Assembly (NCBI RefSeq): GCF_018069565.1
Contig: NZ_JAGPNL010000002.1
Span: forward strand, 1 to 64,000
Direction: 5' to 3'
Length of the DNA: 64,000 nucleotides
Source: Streptomyces tagetis
Lineage (GTDB): Bacteria > Actinomycetota > Actinomycetes > Streptomycetales > Streptomycetaceae
Position 1 is the stretch's first letter. The number at the start of each line of letters is the position of its first letter. Positions 17,962 through 26,173 of the stretch are shown here, in pieces. The notes under the pieces are model-generated. The model had not been told where the DNA came from. It ran no database searches and saw only the letters and a list, made by a program, of their open reading frames with translations. Both the position numbers and the translations under genes were made by a program.

Positions 17962-19130
17962 ACGGGGATCACCTCCAGGACGGGGAGCCGCTCGATGCTC
18001 CGGGTGATGTTGCCGGGGACGCGGACCTCGGGTCCGACGACGAGGCGTTCGACGTGCCGGGCCAGCGCCCCGATGACCGCGTGGGCCTCCAGGCGGGCGA
18101 GCCCCTGGCCCGCGCAGCCGTGCGGGCCGTAGCCGAAGGAGAGGTGGTCGGCCGGGTTGCGCCCGACGAGGAAGGAGTCGGGGTCCGCGTAGTGGCGGGG
18201 GTCGCGGTTGCCGGCGCCGAACAGGACCGCGATCTGCGCCCCCGCGGGCACCACGGCGCCGTCGACCACGACGTCCCGGGTGGCGCGGCGGCCCCAGGCG
18301 TGGACGGGCGCCCAGTAGCGCAGCACCTCGTTGAAGGCGGCCGGCACCAGCGCGGGGTCCTCGCGGACCAGGGCGAGCTGGTCCGGGTGCGCGCCGAGGA
18401 GGGCGACGACGTTGCCGATCGCGGCCATGGTGGTGTCGACGCCGGCGCCGAGGTACTGGTGGATGATGTGGCCGGCCGTCCGCGGCGGGATGTCGCCGCG
18501 CGCCTCGGCGTCGAAGATGGCGCGGCCCACCGACCCTTCGGCGAGGTCGGCGGCGGTGACCTCGGAGCACCAGCCGTACAGTTCGCCCGCGATGGGCAGG
18601 CTCTCGACGGTGCGCCGGTTCATCGGGCCGATGACCTGCATGGCGGCCTGTCCCCAGCGCAGCATGTTCTCCCGGGCGTGCCCGGTGAAGCCGATCAGGT
18701 CGGCGACGACCTCCAGCGGGAAGGCGCGGGCGAGGGCGTCGATCGCCTCGAAGGAGCCCCGGGCGGCCAGCTCGGCGACGAGCGCGTCGGCCTTGGCCTC
18801 GATCCGCCCCTTGAGTCCGCGCAGGGCGCGCGGCGAGAGGTTCTCGGTGAGGGTGGCGCGCAGCCGGGTGTGGACCGGGGGGTCGGAGGCGAGCGAGGTG
18901 CCGGTGAGCGCCTCGTTGACCGCGGGGTTGAAGCCGATCGAGGCGGAGGAGAACGACTCCCAGTCGGCGAGGGCGCCGCGGACGGCGTCGTACCGGGTGA
19001 GGGCGTAGACGCCGTTGCGCGGGAGGCGGACGACGGAGCCCAGCTCCCGCAGCTTGGCGTAGACGGGATAGGGGTCGAGCACGACCTCGTCGGCGAAGAG
19101 GTCGACGTCGGAGACAGGCGGCGTGGTCAT
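17958..19130 (-). CDS. cytochrome P450
   Basis: Soluble bacterial (class I) P450 of 390 residues. Landmarks in order: the C-helix region SDPPVHTRLRATL, the I-helix oxygen motif LGAGVDTTMAA, the ExxR motif in NEVLRYWAPV, and the heme loop FGYGPHGCAGQGLARLE with its Cys ligand. The start ATG 19130 (MTTPPVSDVDLF) gives a normal N-terminus; the frame runs on to 19208 but that part overlaps the regulatory region. The family layout is like aromatic-acid demethylases (the CYP199 type, for example), but the substrate is not established. Confidence 0.92.
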   Translation of the reverse strand: MTTPPVSDVDLFADEVVLDPYPVYAKLRELGSVVRLPRNGVYALTRYDAVRGALADWESFSSASIGFNPAVNEALTGTSLASDPPVHTRLRATLTENLSPRALRGLKGRIEAKADALVAELAARGSFEAIDALARAFPLEVVADLIGFTGHARENMLRWGQAAMQVIGPMNRRTVESLPIAGELYGWCSEVTAADLAEGSVGRAIFDAEARGDIPPRTAGHIIHQYLGAGVDTTMAAIGNVVALLGAHPDQLALVREDPALVPAAFNEVLRYWAPVHAWGRRATRDVVVDGAVVPAGAQIAVLFGAGNRDPRHYADPDSFLVGRNPADHLSFGYGPHGCAGQGLARLEAHAVIGALARHVERLVVGPEVRVPGNITRSIERLPVLEVIPV

Positions 19131-19156
19131 GCGCCCAGTGAAGTGGCGGACCGCAC

Positions 19157-19171
19157 ATTCATCAAATGAAT
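19157..19171. promoter_or_regulatory. LysR-type T-N11-A box
   Basis: ATTCATCAAATGAAT is a perfect 6-bp-arm palindrome with three central bases and contains the T-N11-A pattern of LysR operators (T at 19158, A at 19170). It lies 27 bases before the P450 start, in a gap shared with the divergent phosphotriesterase-like operon. Direct repeats CGTTCATT at 19230-19237 and 19246-19253 may be additional sites. Confidence 0.7.
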
Positions 19172-19256
19172 GATGCGCATCCTTCCGCATGCACGGCATG
19201 CATGTCACACCCTCACGCCACGGTGCGCTCGTTCATTGTTCCTTCCGTTCATTTCA

Positions 19257-19286
19257 TTGACGACATGTAAAGCGAATGGCTACGGT
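19257..19286 (+). promoter_or_regulatory. sigma-70-type promoter of the phosphotriesterase-like operon
   Basis: TTGACG (19257-19262), an 18-base spacer and TACGGT (19281-19286) form a good housekeeping-type promoter about 50 bases before the first gene of the plus-strand operon. The two CGTTCATT direct repeats lie immediately upstream, where an activator would bind. Confidence 0.6.
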
Positions 19287-19338
19287 GACCGCAGCCACAG
19301 GGTGCCGCGCACCCCATCCCGGACACGTGAGGCAGGGC

Positions 19339-20313
19339 ATGAGCGTCAAGAGCAACACCGTGAACACCGTCCTGGGACCGGTGCCGGCCGAGGACCTGGG
19401 CGTCGTCTCGGTCCACGAGGCGCTGCTGTCGGTGCTTCCCGGCGCGCAGTACGCCGTCGACGTCACCCTCGACCGCGCCGAGGTCTTCGAGACCCTGGCC
19501 GCCCGGCTGACGGAGTTCCGCGCCGCCGGCGGCGGCACCGTCGTCGACGCCACCGGCATGTTCCACGGCCGGGACGTCCGCCTCTACGAGGCCCTGTCCC
19601 GCACGACCGGCGTGCACCTCGTCGCCTCCACCGGCCAGGGCCCGGAGGAGCTGCTCGGCGGTTACTTCCTCACCCCGCAGACCAACCCGCCGACGCCCTG
19701 GCCCGCGGAGAAGTTCGCCGGCCTCTTCGCCCGCGAGGTCGACGAGGGCATGGTCGTCCCCCGCGTCGAGCGGCGCGGTGCCGCCGGCCTGATCGCCACC
19801 GCCGCCACCCGCACCGGCATGACCGCGACGGACGAGAGCCTGTTCCGCGGGGCGGCCCGAGCCGCCCTGCGCACCGGCGTCGCCGTCTCGCTGCGCCACG
19901 GGCACGACGCCGTCCACGACCTCGACGTCGTCCTCGACGAGAAGCTGCCGGCCGACCGCGTCGTCGTCGGCGGACTGGACCGCAGGGACGCCGTGGCCGC
20001 CGGCGCCCCCCTCGCCGTCGCCCGCCGCGGCGCCTACGTCGCCCTCGACCACGTCGGCGGCACGGACGCGGACCACCTCACCGACACCGAACGCGCCGCG
20101 CTCGTCGCCGACCTGGTCCGCGCCGGCCTGGGCGACCGGGTCCTGCTCTCCTGCGGCGCCACCGGCGTGGCGAAGGGCCACCCCGGCAACGACGTGCCCT
20201 ACGCCCACCTCCTGACCGCCTTCGTCCCGCTCCTGGAGGCGCGGGGCCTCGGCGACGAGGACACGCGGCGGATTCTCGTCGAGAACCCGCGCGAGCTGCT
20301 GTCGGTGCGCTGA
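19339..20313 (+). CDS. phosphotriesterase-like protein lacking the metal ligands (probable pseudoenzyme)
   Basis: A 324-residue amidohydrolase-fold protein, clearly a paralogue of the next gene (shared NTVLGPVPAEDL start, GGGTVVDATGMFHGRDV, C-terminal ENPRELL). Of the six binuclear-site ligands seen in the neighbour only the first His (His26) remains. The second His is Ala28, the bridging Lys is Ala153, the two later His are Arg186 and Gly212, and the Asp is Gly273. The frame is intact and codon usage normal, so it looks maintained rather than decayed. Phosphotriesterases are dimers, so a regulatory or heterodimer role is possible. The ATG at 19339 follows GAGGCAGG. Confidence 0.85.
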   Translation: MSVKSNTVNTVLGPVPAEDLGVVSVHEALLSVLPGAQYAVDVTLDRAEVFETLAARLTEFRAAGGGTVVDATGMFHGRDVRLYEALSRTTGVHLVASTGQGPEELLGGYFLTPQTNPPTPWPAEKFAGLFAREVDEGMVVPRVERRGAAGLIATAATRTGMTATDESLFRGAARAALRTGVAVSLRHGHDAVHDLDVVLDEKLPADRVVVGGLDRRDAVAAGAPLAVARRGAYVALDHVGGTDADHLTDTERAALVADLVRAGLGDRVLLSCGATGVAKGHPGNDVPYAHLLTAFVPLLEARGLGDEDTRRILVENPRELLSVR

Positions 20314-20362
20314 GCGCCGGCCCGGACGACCGTCAAGTCTCTCTCTCCCGAAGGTGAGTGTT

Positions 20363-21316
20363 GTGTCGCGTGTGAACACCGTGCTGGGACCGGTCCCGGC
20401 CGAGGAACTGGGGTTCGTGGCCATCCACGAGCACATCGGCTACGGCATGCCCGGCTCCGAGCTGGACACGACGTGGTGGAAGTCCCCCGAGGAGCGGTAC
20501 CAGGAGACCGTCCCCAAGCTGCGCGCCTTCCGTGAGCACGGCGGCGGCACCTTCGTCGACGTGACCGGCATCTGCAACGGCCGCGACGTCGACTACTACA
20601 AGTCGCTCTCCGCCAAGACCGGCGTCCACATCGTCGCCTGCACCGGATTCGTCGGCGGTGACACGGCCCTGCCCTACTTCGCGCGGGCCGGCGTGGAGGA
20701 GCTGACCCGGCAGTTCGTCCACGAGATCACCGTCGGCATCGGCGACACCGGCAGCCTCGCCGGCGTCATCAAGGTCGGGGTGAGCCGCGGCGGCCGGATG
20801 ACCGACCTGGACAAGCGCATCTACCGCGCCGCCGCCCGCGCCGCGCTCACCACCGGCGTACCGGTCCTCACCCACCTGGCGATCGACGCCGAGAACGCCA
20901 TCGCCGTCTTCGAGGAGGAGGGACTGCCCCTGCACCGCGTCCTGTTCGGACACGTCGACGACGGCGTGAACGCCGGCAGGACGCGCGACACCTGGATCGC
21001 CGAGCAGGGCGGACGCATCGGCTTCGACACCTTCGGCTACGAGACCGAGCTGCCCGACCCGCCGTTCTGGGCCCGCCCCCGCCAGGAGCGCCTGGACCAC
21101 TTCCTCCGCTTCGTCGGCGAGGGGCGGCTGACCCAGGTCCTCGCCTCCGCCGACGCCAACTGCAGCCCCCTGGGCTGGCCGGGCGTGCGCGGCCACACCG
21201 TCAACTACCTCTTCGACGACCTCCTCCCCGACCTGCGGGCCGCCGGTCTCGACGAGGCCGCGATCCGGACGGTCTTCGTCGACAACCCGGCCGGCTTCCT
21301 CACCCTCCAGAAGTAG
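20363..21316 (+). CDS. phosphotriesterase-family hydrolase (lactonase-like)
   Basis: Binuclear metal hydrolase of the phosphotriesterase/PLL family, 317 residues from GTG 20363, which has AAGG eight bases ahead (a GTG three codons earlier is also possible). All metal ligands are visible: HEH (His22, His24), the carboxylated Lys in GVIKVGVS (Lys137), His171 in VLTHLAID, His197 in FGHVDD and Asp264 in ASADANC. Natural substrates of the family are mostly lactones, sometimes amides or esters. It follows its degenerate paralogue and precedes a flavin monooxygenase and three other hydrolases, suggesting opening of a lactone made in the pathway. Confidence 0.9.
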   Translation: MSRVNTVLGPVPAEELGFVAIHEHIGYGMPGSELDTTWWKSPEERYQETVPKLRAFREHGGGTFVDVTGICNGRDVDYYKSLSAKTGVHIVACTGFVGGDTALPYFARAGVEELTRQFVHEITVGIGDTGSLAGVIKVGVSRGGRMTDLDKRIYRAAARAALTTGVPVLTHLAIDAENAIAVFEEEGLPLHRVLFGHVDDGVNAGRTRDTWIAEQGGRIGFDTFGYETELPDPPFWARPRQERLDHFLRFVGEGRLTQVLASADANCSPLGWPGVRGHTVNYLFDDLLPDLRAAGLDEAAIRTVFVDNPAGFLTLQK

Positions 21317-21327
21317 AGAGAACCACC

Positions 21328-22452
21328 ATGGACAGCTCGGACCTGAAGAATCTGAAGATCGCCGTCGTCGGGGCGGGATACGGCGGCGCCGCGGCGGCCA
21401 AAGCGCTCAGCCTGCTCGGCGCCCGCGTCGACGTCTACGAACAGGCCCCCGAGATCCGGGAGGTCGGCGCCGGCATCGGTCTGCGGCCCGCCACCATGAA
21501 CCGGTTCCGCGAGTGGGGGATCTTCGACGCCGTCGCGGGCGTCAGCTCCCCGAGCGACTGCTTCGAGATCCTCACCGCCGGAGGGGACCCGATCATGAAG
21601 GAGGCGTGGCCGGGCATCCACGACTTCGCCGAGGAGACCAAGACCCACCTCATCCACCGCGGCGACTTCATCGACGCCCTCCTCGGCGTGCTCCCCGAGG
21701 GCATGGTCCACCTCGGCCACCGGCTGGAGACCGTCCGGGACCTGGGCGACCGTGCCCACCTCACCTTCACCGGCGGCGCCGGCGCCGAAGCCGACCTCGT
21801 CGTCGGCGCCGACGGCATCAAGTCGGTGGTGCGCCGCGAACTCTTCAGCGAGCGGGAGCCGGTGTTCTCGGGGGAGCACGCCTACCGCGCCGTCATCTCC
21901 ACCGCCGACGCGCACGGCATGGTCGTCGACGACAACCTCCGCATGTACATCGGCCGGGGCACCAAGGTCTACCTGCTGCCGCTGCGCCACCGGGGCCAGG
22001 TCTCGTTCGACATCACCGCCCTGTGCCCGGACGCCACCTGGTCGCCCGAGGTCACCAAGGACGACCTCCTCGCCACGGTGGCCGGCTTCGACGAGCGCCT
22101 CGTGGCCATCACCCGCGGCCTCGACATGAGCACCGTCAACATCCGCGCCGTGTACGACATCGACCCCGTCGACACCTGGCACTCCGACTCCGTCGTCCTC
22201 GTCGGCGACGCGGCCCACTCGATGCTCCACCACCAGGGCCAGGGCGCCAACTCCGCCATCGAGGACGCCGGCGCGCTCGCCGACGCCCTGCGCGAGGCCG
22301 ACACCCTGCCGGAGGCGCTCGCCCTCTACCAGGCCACCCGCAAGCCGGTGACCGACCGGCTCCAGCACATCTCGCGCCAGGGATGGAGCGAGGACGAGAT
22401 CGACGACGTCTTCCCCGGGCAGAAGCCCGCGGACGCCGCACCGCAGGAGTGA
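21328..22452 (+). CDS. FAD-dependent monooxygenase (group A)
   Basis: A 374-residue flavoprotein hydroxylase with VVGAGYGGAAAAKALSLLGA at the N-terminus, the DG motif VVGADGIKSVVRREL near residue 160 and GDAAHSMLHHQGQGANSAIE near residue 290. It follows the phosphotriesterase-like gene by 11 bases. It resembles 3-hydroxybenzoate/salicylate/6-hydroxynicotinate hydroxylases, so the substrate is probably a small aromatic or heteroaromatic acid. The operon contains no ring-cleavage dioxygenase. Confidence 0.88.
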   Translation: MDSSDLKNLKIAVVGAGYGGAAAAKALSLLGARVDVYEQAPEIREVGAGIGLRPATMNRFREWGIFDAVAGVSSPSDCFEILTAGGDPIMKEAWPGIHDFAEETKTHLIHRGDFIDALLGVLPEGMVHLGHRLETVRDLGDRAHLTFTGGAGAEADLVVGADGIKSVVRRELFSEREPVFSGEHAYRAVISTADAHGMVVDDNLRMYIGRGTKVYLLPLRHRGQVSFDITALCPDATWSPEVTKDDLLATVAGFDERLVAITRGLDMSTVNIRAVYDIDPVDTWHSDSVVLVGDAAHSMLHHQGQGANSAIEDAGALADALREADTLPEALALYQATRKPVTDRLQHISRQGWSEDEIDDVFPGQKPADAAPQE

Positions 22453-22456
22453 CACC

Positions 22457-23380
22457 ATGGCACTGCACCCCGAGATCGCCGCGTTCCTCGCCCGGCTGCC
22501 GGCCCCGCCCGAGGGCCCGCTCGACCCGGCCGCGATGCGCGCGGCCGACGAGGCGCACCTGACCCCCCTCGCGCGGCGGCTCCCGCTCCACGCGGTCGAG
22601 GACGTCACCGCGCACACGTCCGCCGGCGAGGTGCCCGTACGGATCTACACGCCCGACGGGGCCGGACACCACGGCATCCTGGTCTACTTCCACGGCGGCG
22701 CCTTCTTCCTCGGCAGCCTGGAGACCCACGACCACGTGGCGCGCTCGCTGGCGAAGGAGACCGGGCGCAAGGTCGTCTCCGTCGGCTACCGCCTGGCGCC
22801 CGAGGCCGCCTTCCCCGCCGGCCTCGACGACTGCCACGCCGTCGTGCGCTGGGTCGCGGAGCACGGCGCGGACCTGGGCTGGGACGGCACGACCCTCGCC
22901 GTGGCCGGCGACAGCTCCGGCGGCACCTTCGCCGCCGCGGTCGCGGCCCGCGCCCACGACGAGGGCTTCGACGGGATCACCCACCAGATCCTCTACTACC
23001 CCTCCCTCGACCTCGACTTCGACGCCGGCCGCTACGCCTCCCTCGGGGAGAACGCCGTGGGGTACGGACTGGAGACGGCCGGGCTCAAGCCGTTCAACGC
23101 CTTCTACCTGGGCAGCGGCGCCGACCCCGCCGACCCGCTCGTCTCGCCGGCCAAGCGGGCCGACCTCTCCGGACTGCCCCCCGCGCTGATCGTCACCGCG
23201 CAGTACGACCCGCTGCGGGACGAGGGCGAGGCGTACGGCCACCGGCTCCGGGAGGCCGGCGTGGCGGCGACGGTCACCCGGTACGACGGCGCCGGACACG
23301 GCTTCGTCCAGCACTTCTCCTGGCTCCCCGAGTACCAGGGGGTCTTCGCTCGGACGCGCGACTTCCTCGACGGCCGGTGA
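22457..23380 (+). CDS. alpha/beta hydrolase, hormone-sensitive-lipase family
   Basis: A 307-residue esterase with the oxyanion motif FHGGAFFLGS, the nucleophile elbow GDSSGG, the catalytic Asp in QYDPLRDEG and the His in GAGHGF. It follows the monooxygenase by four bases. Substrates of this family are short-chain carboxylic esters. In this operon it probably cleaves an ester or lactone intermediate (inference). Confidence 0.9.
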   Translation: MALHPEIAAFLARLPAPPEGPLDPAAMRAADEAHLTPLARRLPLHAVEDVTAHTSAGEVPVRIYTPDGAGHHGILVYFHGGAFFLGSLETHDHVARSLAKETGRKVVSVGYRLAPEAAFPAGLDDCHAVVRWVAEHGADLGWDGTTLAVAGDSSGGTFAAAVAARAHDEGFDGITHQILYYPSLDLDFDAGRYASLGENAVGYGLETAGLKPFNAFYLGSGADPADPLVSPAKRADLSGLPPALIVTAQYDPLRDEGEAYGHRLREAGVAATVTRYDGAGHGFVQHFSWLPEYQGVFARTRDFLDGR

Positions 23381-23421
23381 CCCGGCCCGCCCCCGGGGAC
23401 GGACGCGGAAGGAACACCCTC

Positions 23422-24363
23422 ATGACGCACTCACCCACCATCCACCCCCTGGTCTCGCCGTGGGGCCGGTTCGGCCTCTACAGCTTCTACATCGACGCGC
23501 CCGAACCCGCCGTCGTCGACACCGGGATCGCCTCCTCGCCCGCCGAGGGGATGGCCCCCGCCCTCGCGGCCATCGGCCGCCGCGTCGAGGACGTCCGCTG
23601 GATTCTCCTGACGCACGGACACATCGACCACGTCGGCGGGGCCCACGCCCTGTGGGAGCTGACCGGCCGGCGGGCCCGGGTGGTGATCCACGAGGCCGAC
23701 GCCCCGATGCTGCGCTCACGCCGGGCCCATGTGGCGGAGTACCGCGCGGGCCGGGGCCGCCACCTGCGCGACCCGAACGGCGAGGCCGCGGTGACGGCCG
23801 CCACGTACGCCGTCATCTCCGGCGAGATGGAGCCCTCCCTGCTGGTCAGGGGCGGCGAGACCCTCTCCCTCGGCGGCGGGGTCACCGTCTCCGTCCACTC
23901 GGTGCCGGGCCACACCCCCGGATCGGTCGCCTACGTCGTCGACGACCGCCGGGCCGTCTTCGCCGGGGACGCCGTCCAGGTCCACGGGGCCGCCAACGGC
24001 TTCCCCGGCTACACCGACCCGGCCGCGTACCGCACCGCCCTGGAACACCTGCGGGACGAGGTCCGGCCGCGGCACCTCTACCTCGGGCACCCCTACCGCC
24101 GGGCCGACGGCACCCCGTACGGCGTCGAACTCGACGCCGGCCAGGCCCGCGAGGCCCTCGACCAGAGCCTCGCCGCCGAGCGGCGCATCACCGAGGCGGT
24201 CCGCCGGTGCCTCGCGGACGGACCCCGGGAGACGGACTCGCCGTACTCGCCGTTCGCCCGCGTCGCCGAAGAACTGGGGTACACCGGCGATCCCACGGCG
24301 GAGCCGTCGCCGTTCTTCACCACGATGGCCGGCTACCGCACCCCTCTCGACCCGAACCCGTGA
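23422..24363 (+). CDS. MBL-fold metallo-hydrolase
   Basis: A 313-residue metallo-beta-lactamase-fold enzyme. The zinc ligands are visible in THGHIDHVGG (HxHxDH), PGHTPGSVAYVV, FAGDAVQ and LGHPYRR. The start is ATG 23422 with GGAAGG about 10 bases ahead; the frame continues upstream to the preceding stop without a better start. The family includes lactonases, glyoxalase II and thioesterases. The HTPGS context is like N-acyl-homoserine lactonase relatives, but the substrate is unassigned. Confidence 0.88.
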   Translation: MTHSPTIHPLVSPWGRFGLYSFYIDAPEPAVVDTGIASSPAEGMAPALAAIGRRVEDVRWILLTHGHIDHVGGAHALWELTGRRARVVIHEADAPMLRSRRAHVAEYRAGRGRHLRDPNGEAAVTAATYAVISGEMEPSLLVRGGETLSLGGGVTVSVHSVPGHTPGSVAYVVDDRRAVFAGDAVQVHGAANGFPGYTDPAAYRTALEHLRDEVRPRHLYLGHPYRRADGTPYGVELDAGQAREALDQSLAAERRITEAVRRCLADGPRETDSPYSPFARVAEELGYTGDPTAEPSPFFTTMAGYRTPLDPNP

Positions 24364-24382
24364 CACAGGAGCCTCGCCACCC

Positions 24383-26095
24383 ATGACTGACACGCAGACC
24401 TTCCGCGCGGGGGAGCGGACCATCACCGTCCGCAAGGACCTCCGGGTGCCCATGCGGGACGGCGTCGACCTGGCCGTGGACGCCTACCACGCCCCGGACG
24501 ACACCCCCCGCCCCGCCCTGATCGCCATGAGCGCCTACGGCAAGGAACTCCAGGCCCTCGCCCTGACCACACCGCCGCAGCGCCGGCCCAGCCCGATGTG
24601 GGACGGCTGCATCGAGGCCGGCGACATCGCCCGCGTCGTCGGGGAGGGGTACGTCCACGTCATCGGCGACATGCGCGGCACCGGCGACTCCGGCGGCGTG
24701 ATGATCGGCAACTACAACTTCGGCGGCGTCTCCCAGGGCCAGGACCTGTACGACCTCGTCGAGTGGGTCGCCGCGCAGCCGTGGTGCGACGGGAACGTCG
24801 GCATGACCGGCATCTCGTACTTCGGCTCCATGCAGGTGCTCGCCGCCGCCGAGCGGCCCCCGCACCTCAAGGCGATCTTCGTCAGCGGCGGCCACTTCGA
24901 CTTCTACGAGACGACCTACCACGGCGGCGTCATGTGGTTCATGCCGCGCGCCGCCCGCGAGGGCCGGGGCGGCGACTCCGGCATCGCGCACACCGACGTC
25001 CGGTCCCGGATGCGGGAGGTGTACCCGCCCGAGGAGCTGAACCGGCTCGTCGAGGAGCGGCTGAGGGACCCGGACGTGGCGGCCTGGCCCAACCTCGTGC
25101 ACGTCCTCAAGTACCCCGAGAACCGCGAGTTCTGGTTCGACATCGTGATGAACCCCCTCGACGGCGACTGGTACGAGGAACGCAACCCGATCACCCTGGC
25201 CCGGAACATCGACATCCCGGTCTACCTGCAGATCGACCAGGGACGCGGCTGGACCGTCGACGGCCACATCGAGCTGTTCGACGTCCTGAAGGGCCCCAAG
25301 AAGCTGGACATCGGCTCCTACCCGCCGATGCAGTCGCGCCCCTGGATCGAGGAGCACGACAAGATGTTCCGCTGGTACGACCACTGGCTCAAGGGCATCG
25401 ACACCGGGATCATGGACGAGCCCGCCGTCAGCGTCTTCGTCGAGGGCTCCCGCGAGGTGGTGACCGCGGCCCAGTGGCCGCCGAAGGAGATCGCCCACCG
25501 GGCGCTCCACCTGCGCCCCCGGCACAGGCTCTCCTTCGAACCCGAGCCGATGGGCGCCGAGTACGCCGCCCCCGACGGCTTCTACCAGGCACCGCTCACC
25601 GTCACCGACACGGTGCAGACGCTCTCCTGGAGCACCGAGCCCTTCGAGGAGCCCACCGAGCTGATCGGCACCGGCGCCGCCCACCTCTTCGCGGAGATCG
25701 ACCAGGAGGACACCAACTTCATCCTGCGCCTGTGGGACGAGGCCCCCGGCGGCCGGCGGCAGTTGGTCACCACCGGCTACCTCAAGGCGTCCCACCGGGA
25801 ACTGGACGAGGAGCGCACCACCGAGGGCGACCCGTACCACCCGCACACCCGCGCGGTGCCGGTCGAGCCCGGGGCGATCGAGGAGTACGTGCTGCGGCTC
25901 TACCCGTTCGCCGCCACCTTCCTCCCCGGACACCGGCTGGTCGCGGAGTTGTCCAACGACGAGCCCCTGGCCGACGCGCACAACGCGCTGCTGCCGCCGG
26001 ACGCCTTCCACCTCCCGGTCGGCCGCCCCGTCACCCACAAGATCTACCGGGACGCCGCGCACCCCTCCCGGCTGGTGCTGCCGTTCACGGTGTGA
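24383..26095 (+). CDS. CocE/NonD-family serine hydrolase
   Basis: A 570-residue member of the X-Pro dipeptidyl-peptidase (S15)/cocaine esterase family: an alpha/beta hydrolase with DMRGTGDSGG, the nucleophile motif GMTGISYFGSMQ, a helical cap, and a C-terminal jelly-roll domain from about residue 380. Family members hydrolyse esters and amides. It is the last gene of the operon, 19 bases after the MBL gene, with a strong hairpin just beyond its stop. Confidence 0.9.
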   Translation: MTDTQTFRAGERTITVRKDLRVPMRDGVDLAVDAYHAPDDTPRPALIAMSAYGKELQALALTTPPQRRPSPMWDGCIEAGDIARVVGEGYVHVIGDMRGTGDSGGVMIGNYNFGGVSQGQDLYDLVEWVAAQPWCDGNVGMTGISYFGSMQVLAAAERPPHLKAIFVSGGHFDFYETTYHGGVMWFMPRAAREGRGGDSGIAHTDVRSRMREVYPPEELNRLVEERLRDPDVAAWPNLVHVLKYPENREFWFDIVMNPLDGDWYEERNPITLARNIDIPVYLQIDQGRGWTVDGHIELFDVLKGPKKLDIGSYPPMQSRPWIEEHDKMFRWYDHWLKGIDTGIMDEPAVSVFVEGSREVVTAAQWPPKEIAHRALHLRPRHRLSFEPEPMGAEYAAPDGFYQAPLTVTDTVQTLSWSTEPFEEPTELIGTGAAHLFAEIDQEDTNFILRLWDEAPGGRRQLVTTGYLKASHRELDEERTTEGDPYHPHTRAVPVEPGAIEEYVLRLYPFAATFLPGHRLVAELSNDEPLADAHNALLPPDAFHLPVGRPVTHKIYRDAAHPSRLVLPFTV

Positions 26096-26105
26096 CCGCA
26101 CGCCG

Positions 26106-26137
26106 GGCGGGTCGCCGGAGCACACCGGCGACCCGCC
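26106..26137. terminator. bidirectional terminator between convergent operons
   Basis: GGCGGGTCGCCGG (26106-26118) and CCGGCGACCCGCC (26125-26137) are perfect 13-base complements around AGCACA. The hairpin lies between the end of the hydrolase operon and the end of the convergent Baeyer-Villiger gene, so it can stop transcription from both sides. Confidence 0.8.
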
Positions 26138-26173
26138 GCGCGCCCCCGTGGCGGCGGCCGTGACCGGGTCCGG

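Noticed and set aside
26106..26137. Attachment-site or operator reading of the 13-bp inverted repeat
   Set aside because: It lies exactly between two convergent stop codons with a six-base loop, which fits a terminator better.
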